A stretch of DNA of 54,163 nt. It comes from Bacillus sp. MUM 116 (GTDB taxonomy: Bacteria > Bacillota > Bacilli > Bacillales > Cytobacillaceae). The position numbers and the translations under genes were made by a program. Of the stretch, positions 42,802 through 51,832 are shown in pieces. The DNA lies in assembly GCF_001866655.1 (NCBI RefSeq), contig NZ_MLYR01000010.1, forward strand, positions 1 through 54,163. Direction: 5' to 3'. Each line of letters opens with the position of its first letter. Position 1 is the stretch's first letter. The notes below the pieces were generated by a model. The model was not told where the DNA came from, did no database searches, and was given only the letters and a program-made list of their open reading frames with translations.

Positions 42802-42828
42802 ATATATAACGAAATTTTCGTTATATAT
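42802..42828. promoter_or_regulatory. Perfect palindromic operator
   Basis: 13-bp arms ATATATAACGAAA and TTTCGTTATATAT around a single T. Flanking TTTACGAA-type half-sites repeat the core. It lies between the MFS operon and the regulator gene and is a good candidate binding site for that regulator. Confidence 0.65.
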
Positions 42829-42879
42829 ATTTTACGAAATATTTTGACTCCCTTCAACAGTTTTTTTATTCCAGAACAC

Positions 42880-42910
42880 AAAAAATAAGCATCCTTAATT
42901 GGAATGCTTA
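42880..42910 (-). terminator. Terminator of the regulator gene
   Basis: AAGCATCC and GGAATGCTT form a stem with one bulge at the stop codon, followed on the minus strand by ATTTTTTG. Confidence 0.7.
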
Positions 42911-44209
42911 ATTTAACCGGTAAATTTTAATTGGCCTTCCTCGATTATGCTGTGACTCTTCACCAATACATTCAGCTAGGCCTATGTCACACAATTCAGC
43001 CACAATCCGCTGAGCATTCCGTTCACCCATTTGGAGATTTGCAGCCAATTCCTTCGTCGTAAAATCACTCCAGCCCAGTTTCTGGATCAAAGCGTCTATT
43101 TTCTTAAAAGTCTTTACACTGATGTTTCCCTTTTTTAATTTCTCCAAAAAATCTTTATCGTCCGTACGGTAGGCATAAGTCAGCTCTTCTTCCTGTCCTG
43201 CTGACTCAATAATCGTTCCATCATCTTGAACAATAACAATTCCCTGTTCAGTATTTTTCTTCGACTGTTGAAGAGCCCGGTGAGCATTTATTTCTGCCGA
43301 TAATACCGTTTTTCCGAAACCAATTCCTACGGAAACAGTTGTATTCGCTTCAACGGACAAGTATTGGGCTTTTTCCTTTAATGCCTGTATCTCCCTTTCA
43401 ATCGCCCCTCGAGAACTGAAAATTGTATAACGCCCATTTCCTTCCTCGAAAAGAGAGCCATCTATTTGCTCACAAAGCTGGATAAGTGTCTCCTTCATCC
43501 TAAGCTCTAAATACTGAATTTGATAGGTTTTCTCCATTTTTTCTTTAATGGAGTCAAAATCCTTTACCTCGATTTTTTCAACCCCAATTTGTGTATCTTT
43601 ATAGTAGGAAGTCTTTATTTTCTCGAAAAAAATCCTTATGGTTTGAAAAATTTCAATCCGAGTCGGTGACATCAAATTTACGGGAACCCCAGCTTTATTT
43701 AAGGCATCATGAACAGTTGGGTAACATGTCAAAGCACCATCAGTCTTTTTTTGTTCCCATAAATCATAATGGAATTTAAACAATTGCCCGGAATCAATCT
43801 CCGCATCTAACGTTCTCACATAAAGATCTTTTATTGTTTTCTTTAACTGATGCACGCTCTCTCCTTCCGCTAAATTTGTAGCGGGAATCATGTCGATGCT
43901 TATTCGGTCTAATAATCTCCCCTGAGAATAAACCAGTTCCATAAAACTTTTATAGGTACTTGATTCCGTGGAGAATATGTAAACTGATTTTTCATCCACA
44001 GATACTGTTTTTGCAGCCACCCTATATGGGATATATCCTGAAAAAAGCCAGAAATCAACTTGACCATCGTGTTCCAAAACAATTTTCTCTACTTCCTTTG
44101 CCTCTGTATAGGAGTAGGGTATAAATTCCATTTCTTGCTCAATTTCATTAGCCACTTCGAGAATCCGTTTTATTGATGAACTCGGGCCAACAACACCGAT
44201 TCTATACAT
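42908..44209 (-). CDS. Transcriptional regulator with GGDEF/GTP-cyclohydrolase-III-like domain and C-terminal wHTH
   Basis: 433 residues. The N-terminal part (1-90) resembles a response-regulator-like or sensor fold (YRIGVVGPSSSIKRILEVANEI). The middle (about 235-345) has YTIFSSRGAIEREI and VSVGIGFGKTVLSAEINAHRALQQSKK, like the GGDEF/GTP cyclohydrolase III fold, but without a GGDEF signature. The end (about 360-433) is a winged helix (FTTKELAANLQMGERNAQRIVAELCDIGLAECIGEESQHNRGRPIKIYRL). ATG at 44209 has AGG 8 nt upstream; TTG at 44215 is less likely. Probably controls the MFS-amidohydrolase operon. Confidence 0.75.
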   Translation of the reverse strand: MYRIGVVGPSSSIKRILEVANEIEQEMEFIPYSYTEAKEVEKIVLEHDGQVDFWLFSGYIPYRVAAKTVSVDEKSVYIFSTESSTYKSFMELVYSQGRLLDRISIDMIPATNLAEGESVHQLKKTIKDLYVRTLDAEIDSGQLFKFHYDLWEQKKTDGALTCYPTVHDALNKAGVPVNLMSPTRIEIFQTIRIFFEKIKTSYYKDTQIGVEKIEVKDFDSIKEKMEKTYQIQYLELRMKETLIQLCEQIDGSLFEEGNGRYTIFSSRGAIEREIQALKEKAQYLSVEANTTVSVGIGFGKTVLSAEINAHRALQQSKKNTEQGIVIVQDDGTIIESAGQEEELTYAYRTDDKDFLEKLKKGNISVKTFKKIDALIQKLGWSDFTTKELAANLQMGERNAQRIVAELCDIGLAECIGEESQHNRGRPIKIYRLN

Positions 44210-44310
44210 TCTCAATTCCTACTTTCTAGTCACTTCTCTTAGACTATTTTAACGTCGTCTTCTAAGTAAATCCATTCCTATGTCAGTTGATCTAACCTTT
44301 CGCCTTTATC

Positions 44311-44361
44311 AAAAAAAGCACACGCTCGATTACTTTGATTGTAATCGATAACGTGTGCTTT
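44311..44361 (-). terminator. Terminator of glmS
   Basis: A long stem, AAAGCACACG.TCGATTAC with GTAATCGA..CGTGTGCTTT, followed by TTTTTTGA on the minus strand; about 70 nt after the glmS stop. Confidence 0.85.
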
Positions 44362-44432
44362 CTAATCAAGTAAATTGTAAATTAAACAACTTTATTGTCT
44401 ATTCACAATTAATTACCTTACACATTGCCTTC

Positions 44433-46235
44433 TTATTCAACCGTAACCGATTTTGCTAAGTTACGTGGTTTATCCACGTCGCAATCACGGTGTAAGGAAG
44501 CGTAGTAAGCAATTAATTGTAATGGAATTACAGAGATAAGTGGTGTTAATAATTCATGTACTTCTGGAATCACGAAGCTGTCTTCGTCCATTTCCAAGCC
44601 CTTCATCGAAATGATGCATGGGTTAGCTCCGCGGGCCACAACTTCTTTCACATTTCCGCGAATGCTTAGGTTTACACTTTCTTGTGTAGCTAAAGCAATG
44701 ATCGGTGTTCCTTCTTCAATTAAAGCAATCGTTCCATGCTTTAATTCTCCGCCGGCAAAGCCCTCTGCCTGAATATAGGAAATTTCCTTTAATTTCAAGG
44801 AACCTTCTAAGCATACATAATAATCAACTCCGCGGCCGATAAAGAAGGCATTGCGTGTTACCGATAAAAATTCTCTTGAAATATGCTCGAACAGCTCTTT
44901 TGAGTCACATAGAACTTCCATTCCGTTTGCAATAATTCCAAGCTCATGCACAAGATCAAAATCAACTTTGATATTCTGGCTCTTTGCAGTTACATCAGCC
45001 AAAATAGAAAGCACAGCGATTTGAGCAGTATAGGCCTTTGTAGACGCTACAGCAATTTCAGGACCAGCATGAAGTAATAGTGTATAATCCGCTTCACGAG
45101 AAAGAGTCGAGCCCGGTACATTCGTAATCGTTAACGTACGATAGCCCATTTCTTTTACTTTCACAAGTACAGCACGGCTGTCAGCTGTTTCTCCACTCTG
45201 TGTAATGAAGATGAACAGCGGCTTCTTCGATAGCAGCGGCATATTATAAACAAATTCACTGGCAATATGAACTTCTACTGGGATTTTAGCGATATTTTCA
45301 ATCAGCTGTTTTCCAACAAGACCTGCATGGTAGGAGGTTCCTGCTGCAACAATATATACGCGGTCACTATCGTTCATTGCACTGATGATTTCAGGATCAA
45401 TGGTTAGTTCACCTTGTTCATTTTGATACGTTTGGATAATTTTACGCATTACGAGTGGTTGCTCATCAATTTCTTTTAACATGTAATGCGGATAAGTGCC
45501 CTTCTCAATATCACTTGCATCCAGTTCAGCTTTATATGGCTTACGGCTAATGGTTTCACCTGCGAGATTTTGAATTGTCACTTCATCTTTAGTCACAATC
45601 ACAATCTCTTTATCCATTAGTTCCACATATTGATCCGTTACCTGCAGCATTGCCATTGCATCACTTGCAACAACATTAAAGCCGTTTCCTAAACCGACAA
45701 GAAGCGGGCTTTTATTTTTCGCTACATAAATCGTTTCACGATCTTCTGCATCTAAAAGGGCAAGAGCATATGAGCCGTGTAAAAGGGTCAGTGTCTTACG
45801 AAATGCTTCTAAAACGGTTAAGCCTTCTTTAACAAATAACTCGATTAGCTGAACAATGACTTCCGTATCCGTTTCACTTCTGAACTCAACTTCTGATAAA
45901 TATTCGCGCTTTAAAAGGTCATAATTCTCAATTACCCCATTGTGCACAAGTGTAAACCGTTCTGAGGCACTTTGATGCGGGTGAGAATTTGTTTTGCTTG
46001 GCACCCCATGAGTGGCCCAGCGGGTATGGCCAATTCCAATGTGAGCTTCTACATTTTCATCGACAATCTTACGTAAATCTGCAATCCGGCCTTTTTCCTT
46101 GAAAACATGAATTCCGTTTTCATTTTGAACGGCAATACCTGCTGAGTCATATCCCCGGTACTCAAGCTTTTCAAGACCTTTTAATAAAATTTCTTTTGAG
46201 TCCTTATTTCCAATATATCCAACGATTCCACACAT
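44433..46235 (-). CDS. glmS: Glutamine--fructose-6-phosphate aminotransferase (isomerizing)
   Basis: 600 residues. The nucleophile is Cys2 in [17 protein letters not shown] and the two SIS sugar-isomerase domains ([25 protein letters not shown]) follow, with the C-terminal [13 protein letters not shown]. It makes glucosamine-6-phosphate. The open frame continues upstream to 46286, but the mature N-terminal cysteine and GGGAGG require ATG at 46235. A glmS ribozyme in the leader gives feedback control. Confidence 0.98.
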   Translation of the reverse strand: MCGIVGYIGNKDSKEILLKGLEKLEYRGYDSAGIAVQNENGIHVFKEKGRIADLRKIVDENVEAHIGIGHTRWATHGVPSKTNSHPHQSASERFTLVHNGVIENYDLLKREYLSEVEFRSETDTEVIVQLIELFVKEGLTVLEAFRKTLTLLHGSYALALLDAEDRETIYVAKNKSPLLVGLGNGFNVVASDAMAMLQVTDQYVELMDKEIVIVTKDEVTIQNLAGETISRKPYKAELDASDIEKGTYPHYMLKEIDEQPLVMRKIIQTYQNEQGELTIDPEIISAMNDSDRVYIVAAGTSYHAGLVGKQLIENIAKIPVEVHIASEFVYNMPLLSKKPLFIFITQSGETADSRAVLVKVKEMGYRTLTITNVPGSTLSREADYTLLLHAGPEIAVASTKAYTAQIAVLSILADVTAKSQNIKVDFDLVHELGIIANGMEVLCDSKELFEHISREFLSVTRNAFFIGRGVDYYVCLEGSLKLKEISYIQAEGFAGGELKHGTIALIEEGTPIIALATQESVNLSIRGNVKEVVARGANPCIISMKGLEMDEDSFVIPEVHELLTPLISVIPLQLIAYYASLHRDCDVDKPRNLAKSVTVE

Positions 46236-46340
46236 AATAATCTTTCCTCCCTGATACAGGGGGCAAGAATAGCTTTGGAGGCGCAACTTGCCCCCTTATC
46301 TCCGTCTTTTTAGGAATAATCTCTATCTTAAAGCTTTATA

Positions 46341-46497
46341 GGTGTGCAATTTCTTCTCTTTGTGCACCGAGTTGCCTCTAATGTTTTAAAGAAGAACTGA
46401 CGGTTGTGCATCGCAACCGGGAGGTATCCGCCGAACATTTCGATAAACCTCCTCCTCGTCAACTAATTCATCTACCTTGAATTAGTTCAGGCGCTTT
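46341..46497 (-). ncRNA. glmS ribozyme-riboswitch
   Basis: The minus strand reads AAAGCGCCTGAACTAATTC, then GTTGACGAGGAGGAGGTTTA, ATGTTCGGCGG and CTCCCGGTTG, the core of the glmS ribozyme. The expected cleavage lies 5' of GCGCC, between 46495 and 46494. The 3' part ends near GTGCACAAAGAGAAG, about 105 nt before the start codon. Glucosamine-6-phosphate acts as cofactor and the cut mRNA is degraded. Confidence 0.95.
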
Positions 46498-46651
46498 AGA
46501 GTTTTTAAACCACTATCCACCTTTCTTTTATAAAATATGCTTTTATTAACAAAGCAAATCAATCTTACCTGAATTCAAGACTTTCGTCAACTAGGAAGAT
46601 AAAGGAATTTTGACAATTCTTTTACAACAGTATGAATCATACATAATAAAA

Positions 46652-46686
46652 TATGCATAAGGGATTGTAGAGTTCCCTTATGCATA
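46652..46686 (-). terminator. Terminator after glmM
   Basis: Perfect 13-bp arms TATGCATAAGGGA and TCCCTTATGCATA around a 9-nt loop, T-rich on the minus strand. It separates glmM from the glmS ribozyme. Confidence 0.85.
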
Positions 46687-46696
46687 CCAAAATAGA

Positions 46697-48046
46697 CTAT
46701 TCTTTTAATTCCATTTCTTCTTTTACAACTGCAACAATTCGATTTACATAGGAATCACAAAGCTCTTCCGTTGGAGCTTCAACCATTACGCGGACAAGCG
46801 GTTCTGTCCCAGATGGACGGACAAGGACTCTTCCATCACCGGCCATTTCGGATTCTACCTGTTCAATGATTGCTTTTACTTTTTCATTATCCGTTACATG
46901 GTGTTTGTCTGTCACTCTTACATTCACAAGTTTCTGCGGGAACTTTTTCATTTCACCGGCTAATTCTGATAATGGCTTATGTGTAGCTTTCATAATATTG
47001 ACTAATTGTAAGCCCGTTAATAACCCATCGCCCGTTGTATTATAATCCAAGAAAATAATATGACCTGATTGTTCTCCGCCAAGATTGTAGCCGCTTTTCT
47101 TCATTTCTTCTACTACATAACGGTCACCGACTGCCGTAGGAACGCTCTTGATTTCATGACTTTCAAGCGCCTTATAAAAACCAAGATTACTCATGACGGT
47201 TGATACAATGGTACCATGCTTTAGGCGTCCATTTTCTTTCATGTACTTTCCACATATGTACATAATTTGGTCGCCATCCACGATATTTCCCTTTTCATCA
47301 ATGGCAATCAAGCGGTCACCGTCACCATCAAACGAAAGTCCCACATCTGCACTTTTTTCCATTACCAATTTAGCCAGAGCCTCAGGATGGGTTGAACCGA
47401 CACCTGCGTTAATATTTAATCCATTTGGTGATGCACCCATGGTTGATAGGTCTGCCTCAAGATCGGCAAATAAATGGGATGCAAGCGAGGAAGTCGCTCC
47501 ATGTGCACAATCAAGGGCAATATGGATTCCAGAAAAGTCTTCATCTACCGTATGTTTTAAATATTGAAGGTATTTTTGTCCACCCTCAAAATAATCCATT
47601 ACTTGCCCAAGGTCTGAGCCAACCGGCCTTGGTAATTGATCCTCCGGTAAATCAATTAATTTTTCAATTTCTAATTCTTGTTCGTCCGAAAGTTTAAAAC
47701 CATCGGGACCGAAGAACTTGATTCCGTTGTCCGCAACCGGGTTATGAGAGGCGGAAATCATAACTCCCGCCTGTGCCCCTAATGCTTTTGTTAAATAAGC
47801 GACACCAGGAGTGGTAATAACCCCAAGCCTCATTACTTCTGCACCAATGGACAGTAAGCCGGCAACAAGGGCCCCTTCAAGCATATGACCGGATATGCGT
47901 GTATCACGACCGATTAGGACTTTAGGGCGGTCCTTGTCCTTTGTTAAAACATAACCACCAAAACGCCCTAACTTAAAGGCAAATTCAGGTGTTAATTCAC
48001 TATTCGCAACTCCGCGTACGCCATCGGTACCGAAATATTTTCCCAT
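46697..48046 (-). CDS. glmM: Phosphoglucosamine mutase
   Basis: 449 residues. The phosphorylated serine is S100 in [13 protein letters not shown]; metal-binding DGDGDR and the sugar motif GGEQSGH follow, with [15 protein letters not shown] for phosphate binding at the C-terminus. It converts glucosamine-6-phosphate to glucosamine-1-phosphate. It lies 36 nt after cdaR in one operon with cdaA; in B. subtilis GlmM inhibits CdaA activity. Confidence 0.97.
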   Translation of the reverse strand: MGKYFGTDGVRGVANSELTPEFAFKLGRFGGYVLTKDKDRPKVLIGRDTRISGHMLEGALVAGLLSIGAEVMRLGVITTPGVAYLTKALGAQAGVMISASHNPVADNGIKFFGPDGFKLSDEQELEIEKLIDLPEDQLPRPVGSDLGQVMDYFEGGQKYLQYLKHTVDEDFSGIHIALDCAHGATSSLASHLFADLEADLSTMGASPNGLNINAGVGSTHPEALAKLVMEKSADVGLSFDGDGDRLIAIDEKGNIVDGDQIMYICGKYMKENGRLKHGTIVSTVMSNLGFYKALESHEIKSVPTAVGDRYVVEEMKKSGYNLGGEQSGHIIFLDYNTTGDGLLTGLQLVNIMKATHKPLSELAGEMKKFPQKLVNVRVTDKHHVTDNEKVKAIIEQVESEMAGDGRVLVRPSGTEPLVRVMVEAPTEELCDSYVNRIVAVVKEEMELKE

Positions 48047-48082
48047 TATTAAAATCGCTCCTTCATAAATATATTGCAGGAT

Positions 48083-49306
48083 TTAAGCGTTGTTTTTTAT
48101 TATTGTGACATTTGCTGATGAGTGATCGAGCTCCCAGTTTACATCCGAAGGCCCTTCCACTTGAATTTTTACATCGTGGTCCCCTTCTCCAAGTTTGGAT
48201 ACATCAATAAAAGCATTAAAATCCTTAGGTTTTAATGTTTTTACCGTTGAACTTGGGCCATTGACCATTAAATCAACATTTACGGGATTGTTTACTTCTG
48301 CAGAATACTTGTCAGATAAGCCAAGAATATTTAATGGAATACCCGAAATCGTTTTTCCATCTTGTTTTTTTACGACAATGGTTGCATTCACTATATCCGG
48401 CGTTACTTTCGTAATCCCATTTGAAATGATAACTGGTAATTTAAGTGTTGTATTGTCATTAATTTTACTTACATCCACTTCCACACGAACATTAGCTGTT
48501 TTTAATGCATGTTCATTTCCAATGATAACAGCATCCGATTTATCTAATGTTATGGAATCAATCGTTACCCCGCTTGGTGGTGTGCCGATTTGCTTGATAT
48601 TAATTGGAACCTTTTTACTTATATTTTTGACAGGAATGGTTACCCTTACTGTTCCAGGGTCAACTTCGACATCTAACTTATTTAAATCGCGGTCAAGAAC
48701 CTGGACATTTGCTTCCTGTGATATGGTTTGGTTAATCTGGCCCCTTACATTGAGCGCTGCTTTTACATAACTAATCCGATCAATGAGGTTTTTTGCACCG
48801 GTAATTTTTACTTTATTTGGCTCCACAACCGGCTGTCCTGCTGCATAGCCTTCCTGAAGTAACCCTTGGTTAAATTCCGTATCCACTTTATATTCCTGTG
48901 TAATTTTCTCTTGAATCGACACATTCACACGGGATGGATTTATGGTGGCCTTTAACTTATCGGATAAATTTCTTATTTTCAGTTTTACAGTCTGATTACC
49001 AATCTTTGCATTGGTTAGATCAACATATACTTCAAAATTCCGCAATGCTTTGGCATTTTGAATATGGGTTATCGGCCCTTGTAATGTTAGCTTCACCGTG
49101 TTAGGTATCCCGGAGACAACTAAATTTTCGGTGTCATAATAGACCTTTACAGGTACATCGTTTAGTGTTTCCGTCGATTGCTCTCCTGGAACATTCACAT
49201 CAGTAAACTTGCTGCTCCCGGTATGGGGAACAGATGAATAAAGAAGAACAGCTAGAACCAGTGCAAGAATTTTTATAAACCACCGATTATCCATCAATTT
49301 ATCCAT
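48083..49306 (-). CDS. cdaR: CdaA regulatory protein CdaR (YbbR)
   Basis: 407 residues. One N-terminal membrane span (about 9-25) and then repeated YbbR domains, about four units of 80-90 residues, located outside the cell. The repeat words (VKVYYDTENLVVSGIPNTVKLTLQGP; VNVDLMVNGPSSTVKTLKPKDFNAFIDVSKLGEG) are clear. It is shorter than B. subtilis YbbR (483). It regulates c-di-AMP synthesis through CdaA. Its start overlaps cdaA by 8 nt. Confidence 0.94.
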   Translation of the reverse strand: MDKLMDNRWFIKILALVLAVLLYSSVPHTGSSKFTDVNVPGEQSTETLNDVPVKVYYDTENLVVSGIPNTVKLTLQGPITHIQNAKALRNFEVYVDLTNAKIGNQTVKLKIRNLSDKLKATINPSRVNVSIQEKITQEYKVDTEFNQGLLQEGYAAGQPVVEPNKVKITGAKNLIDRISYVKAALNVRGQINQTISQEANVQVLDRDLNKLDVEVDPGTVRVTIPVKNISKKVPINIKQIGTPPSGVTIDSITLDKSDAVIIGNEHALKTANVRVEVDVSKINDNTTLKLPVIISNGITKVTPDIVNATIVVKKQDGKTISGIPLNILGLSDKYSAEVNNPVNVDLMVNGPSSTVKTLKPKDFNAFIDVSKLGEGDHDVKIQVEGPSDVNWELDHSSANVTIIKNNA

Positions 49307-50126
49307 TTTTCTTCCCCCTCCAGTTCCAACGAGCTGAAGAAGCCTGTTTGACTTTGGTATTCACTAATAATTCGCTCGACAATAATTCTTTAAACTCCTC
49401 GGCATTTAAATCCCGGTGAAGTTCTCCGTTTTTTGTAAGTGAAATTCCTCCTGTTTCCTCCGACACGACCACGGTAATACTGTCTGTTACTTCACTAATC
49501 CCAAGTGCTGCCCGGTGTCTTGTACCGAGCTCTTTCGAGATAAAAGGGCTCTCAGATAACGGAAGATAACAAGCCGCAGCGGATACGGTATTTTTTTGAA
49601 TAATAACCGCTCCATCATGGAGAGGTGTATTTGGGATAAAAATATTAATGAGTAATTCTGAGGAAATCTTTGAATCTAAGGGAATCCCCGTTTCAATATA
49701 ATCACTCATCCCCGTTTCTCTTTCAATCGAAATCAATGCTCCAATCCGGCGCTTTGCCATATAATCTGTAGCTTTAATAATGGCTGTAACAGTTTTCTCC
49801 GGATCGTCGTCATCAGGATTGCCGCTTCTCGAGAAAAACCGTCCTCTTCCCAATTGTTCAAGCGCCCTTCTAAGTTCCGGCTGAAAAATAATAATAATCG
49901 CAAGAAATCCCCAGTTAATGGCCTGTTGCATCATCCAGCTTAATGTTCTTAAGCCTAAGTATTCACTGACTACCCTTACAAGCAGAATCACCAATATCCC
50001 CTTGAGTAATTGAACAGCCTTCGTTCCTCTTATAACGTTAATCAGTTTGTAAATGACATACCATACGAGGAGAATATCAACAATACTAGCTAAATACTTC
50101 CATACTGTGAAATCGGCAAACGGCAT
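49299..50126 (-). CDS. cdaA: Diadenylate cyclase CdaA (YbbP)
   Basis: 275 residues. Three N-terminal membrane spans (VDILLVWYVIYKLINVIRGTKAVQLLKGI) are followed by the DAC domain with NTPLHDGAVII and GTRHRAALGISEVTD, the DGA and RHR catalytic motifs. It makes c-di-AMP from two ATP. GGAGG with 7-nt spacing sets the ATG at 50126; an upstream ATG at 50150 is rejected. Operon cdaA-cdaR-glmM as in other Bacillaceae. Its product is expected to repress KimA, encoded in this window. Confidence 0.97.
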   Translation of the reverse strand: MPFADFTVWKYLASIVDILLVWYVIYKLINVIRGTKAVQLLKGILVILLVRVVSEYLGLRTLSWMMQQAINWGFLAIIIIFQPELRRALEQLGRGRFFSRSGNPDDDDPEKTVTAIIKATDYMAKRRIGALISIERETGMSDYIETGIPLDSKISSELLINIFIPNTPLHDGAVIIQKNTVSAAACYLPLSESPFISKELGTRHRAALGISEVTDSITVVVSEETGGISLTKNGELHRDLNAEEFKELLSSELLVNTKVKQASSARWNWRGKKNG

Positions 50127-50228
50127 TGTTTTTCCTCCGTAATTTTGCATAAGAATCCAAGAAATCTAAACCCATGTTATTATAACATAAATCCAACTTG
50201 TACCTATTATATGTAGTATTATAAAAAA

Positions 50229-50256
50229 ACAAATCACTCAAATCCGAGTGATTTGT
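50229..50256 (-). terminator. Terminator after rsiW
   Basis: Perfect 11-bp arms ACAAATCACTC and GAGTGATTTGT with a T-run on the minus strand. Confidence 0.85.
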
Positions 50257-50259
50257 ATT

Positions 50260-50886
50260 CTATTTCGATTCATTTTGATCAAAAACGTTAATCACGTCAT
50301 GTGCGGTCTTTTTCATATAATACCAGATCCAATCAAAAACTTTATTTACTACTTCAATTTTCCCCGTAACATGTCCAGCCGATGCCAAATATTTTTTCCC
50401 ATTAATGACTGTCACGTCGCCTTGTACTTCCCCTTCAATCTTTAAATTACCGTTCCGAACCGTGACATCACCTTTTACCACCTTGCCTTTTGGAACAATG
50501 ACGGTATTGTTTTGAACAATTAAATTTTTTTGCTTCGAAACGGAAAATTCGCGGTTCTGATTCCAGGTTGAAAATAAACTACCGACCATTAAAATAATAA
50601 AAAGCGAAGCGGCAGCCAAAAATGGATGTTTTTTCAACCAGCGTTCTATCCCTACTTTTTTCTTTTCTTTTGGAAGTTTCGCCATCACATTGGGAGTAAA
50701 ATTAGGTGGAGCCTGCATATTCGAGGTGCTTTTTACAAAGGCTACTGTCTTTTTTAATTCATTAAACAGGATTTCACACTCTTTACATCCCTGGAGGTGT
50801 TCTCTAAGAATGAATTCATTTTCTGGTGTGATTTCTTCATCTAAAAAATCATGCATTAATTCAATGATTTGTTCTTGACATTTCAA
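50260..50886 (-). CDS. rsiW: Anti-sigma-W factor RsiW
   Basis: 208 residues. N-terminal zinc-binding anti-sigma domain with HLQGCKEC (near 30-37), one membrane span (about 88-105), and an extracytoplasmic C-terminus with beta-strand repeats (VVKGDVTVRNGNLKIEGEVQGDVTVINGK) like other RsiW proteins. PrsW and RasP cleave it under envelope stress in B. subtilis, releasing SigW. TTG at 50886 has GAGGTG with 6-nt spacing and gives the family start MKCQEQI; GTG at 50895 is less likely. 15 nt after sigW. Confidence 0.93.
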   Translation of the reverse strand: MKCQEQIIELMHDFLDEEITPENEFILREHLQGCKECEILFNELKKTVAFVKSTSNMQAPPNFTPNVMAKLPKEKKKVGIERWLKKHPFLAAASLFIILMVGSLFSTWNQNREFSVSKQKNLIVQNNTVIVPKGKVVKGDVTVRNGNLKIEGEVQGDVTVINGKKYLASAGHVTGKIEVVNKVFDWIWYYMKKTAHDVINVFDQNESK

Positions 50887-50901
50887 TCGTCTCACCTCTT
50901 A

Positions 50902-51465
50902 TCACACATAACGTAATTGTTGCCTTAAAGCTTCCCGCCCGCGGTGAATTCTCGTTTTCACCGTACCTAAAGGCAAATCGAGGATTTCACTGATTTCGTT
51001 TAATGACAACTCTTCAATATATTTTAAGACAATGACAGATCGATATTTTTCAGGCAGTTTTAAAATTTCCTTTTGAACCGTTTCATGAAGCTCCAAACTT
51101 TCGACTTCGCTCTCCGGAGGTTTTGCTTTCGAAGGGACTTGTGAATACATCGTAAGTCCTTCTGTTCCTGCCACTTCTGCATCCAAGTAATAATCCGGCT
51201 TCTTTTTTCGAATCCGGTCAATACAAAGATTCGTTGCAATGCGAAAAAGCCATGTTGAAAATTTTAGGGCTTGGTTGAAGGTATGAATATTCATATAAGC
51301 TCGTAAAAAAGCTTCTTGGGCAAGGTCCTCTGCTTCATGCCGGTTTCCAATCATTCGGTAACAAAGCTGGTACACACTATTCTTATATATCTCGACGATA
51401 TCGGCAAATGCGTCCTGATCTCCCTTTATTACCTGTTTAATTCTCTTTTTAATGACCGCTTCCAT
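50902..51465 (-). CDS. sigW: ECF RNA polymerase sigma factor SigW
   Basis: 187 residues, as in B. subtilis. Region 2 (YRMIGNRHEAEDLAQEAFLRAYMNIHTFNQALKFSTWLFRIATNLCIDRIRKKK) and region 4 (LPEKYRSVIVLKYIEELSLNEISEILDLPLGTVKTRIHRGREALRQQL) are canonical. It controls the antibiotic and envelope-stress regulon. GGAGG lies before the ATG. An autoregulatory promoter at 51501-51526 lies upstream. Confidence 0.97.
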   Translation of the reverse strand: MEAVIKKRIKQVIKGDQDAFADIVEIYKNSVYQLCYRMIGNRHEAEDLAQEAFLRAYMNIHTFNQALKFSTWLFRIATNLCIDRIRKKKPDYYLDAEVAGTEGLTMYSQVPSKAKPPESEVESLELHETVQKEILKLPEKYRSVIVLKYIEELSLNEISEILDLPLGTVKTRIHRGREALRQQLRYV

Positions 51466-51500
51466 CTATTTACCTCCGCTCTAATGCGGCTATACGATAC

Positions 51501-51526
51501 TACGAATCGATAGCGAAAAAGTTTCG
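51501..51526 (-). promoter_or_regulatory. SigW-type autoregulatory promoter
   Basis: The minus strand has CGAAAC (51526-51521), exactly 16 nt, and CGTA (51504-51501). This is the TGAAAC-N16-CGTA pattern of SigW promoters with one -35 change, about 40 nt before the sigW start. Confidence 0.75.
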
Positions 51527-51609
51527 TTTCTAGACGAAAAACTTCTCAATACCTTTAATATTAACAAAAATTGACTAAACGCGCGCGGAAACTGATTATT
51601 TGTGAAAAA

Positions 51610-51665
51610 TAAAAGCGGAAGCGCCTTGTTCAGCCCCCACAAGTGCTGGAGCTGGACAATTATTG
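51610..51665. repeat. Dispersed hairpin repeat, family 1, copy C (short)
   Basis: AAAAGCGGAAGCGCCTTGTTCAGCCCC matches one end of copy B, and GCTGGAGCTGGACAATTATT matches the other end. The central hairpin is missing, so this is a short or deleted form. Confidence 0.65.
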
Positions 51666-51696
51666 AAGTCTAAATTTATTTCCTTCTTTAAAAATA

Positions 51697-51797
51697 GGCT
51701 CTGTTAAACTTGGTTGTAGATTTCCGCTCCAGGTGCGAGCGGTTCGGGGAGCCTTCTCGCCGCTTCGCTCCAATCAACATCGTTCTTTAACACAGCC
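51697..51797. mobile_element. MITE-like element, family 2, copy 3 (short)
   Basis: 101 bp with terminal inverted repeats GGCTCTGTTAAA (one mismatch) and TTTAACACAGCC, flanked by 8-bp direct repeats TAAAAATA (51689-51696 and 51798-51805). It keeps the ends of copy 2 but lacks most of the middle. It lies beside the T-tract of the rocF terminator. Confidence 0.75.
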
Positions 51798-51800
51798 TAA

Positions 51801-51832
51801 AAATAAAAAAGCAGCCGAGGCTGCTTTTTATA
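51801..51832 (-). terminator. Terminator of rocF
   Basis: AAAAAGCAGCC and GGCTGCTTTTT form a short stem at the rocF stop, with TTTTTTATTTTTA on the minus strand. The T-tract is shared with the adjoining MITE-like element's direct repeat. Confidence 0.8.
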
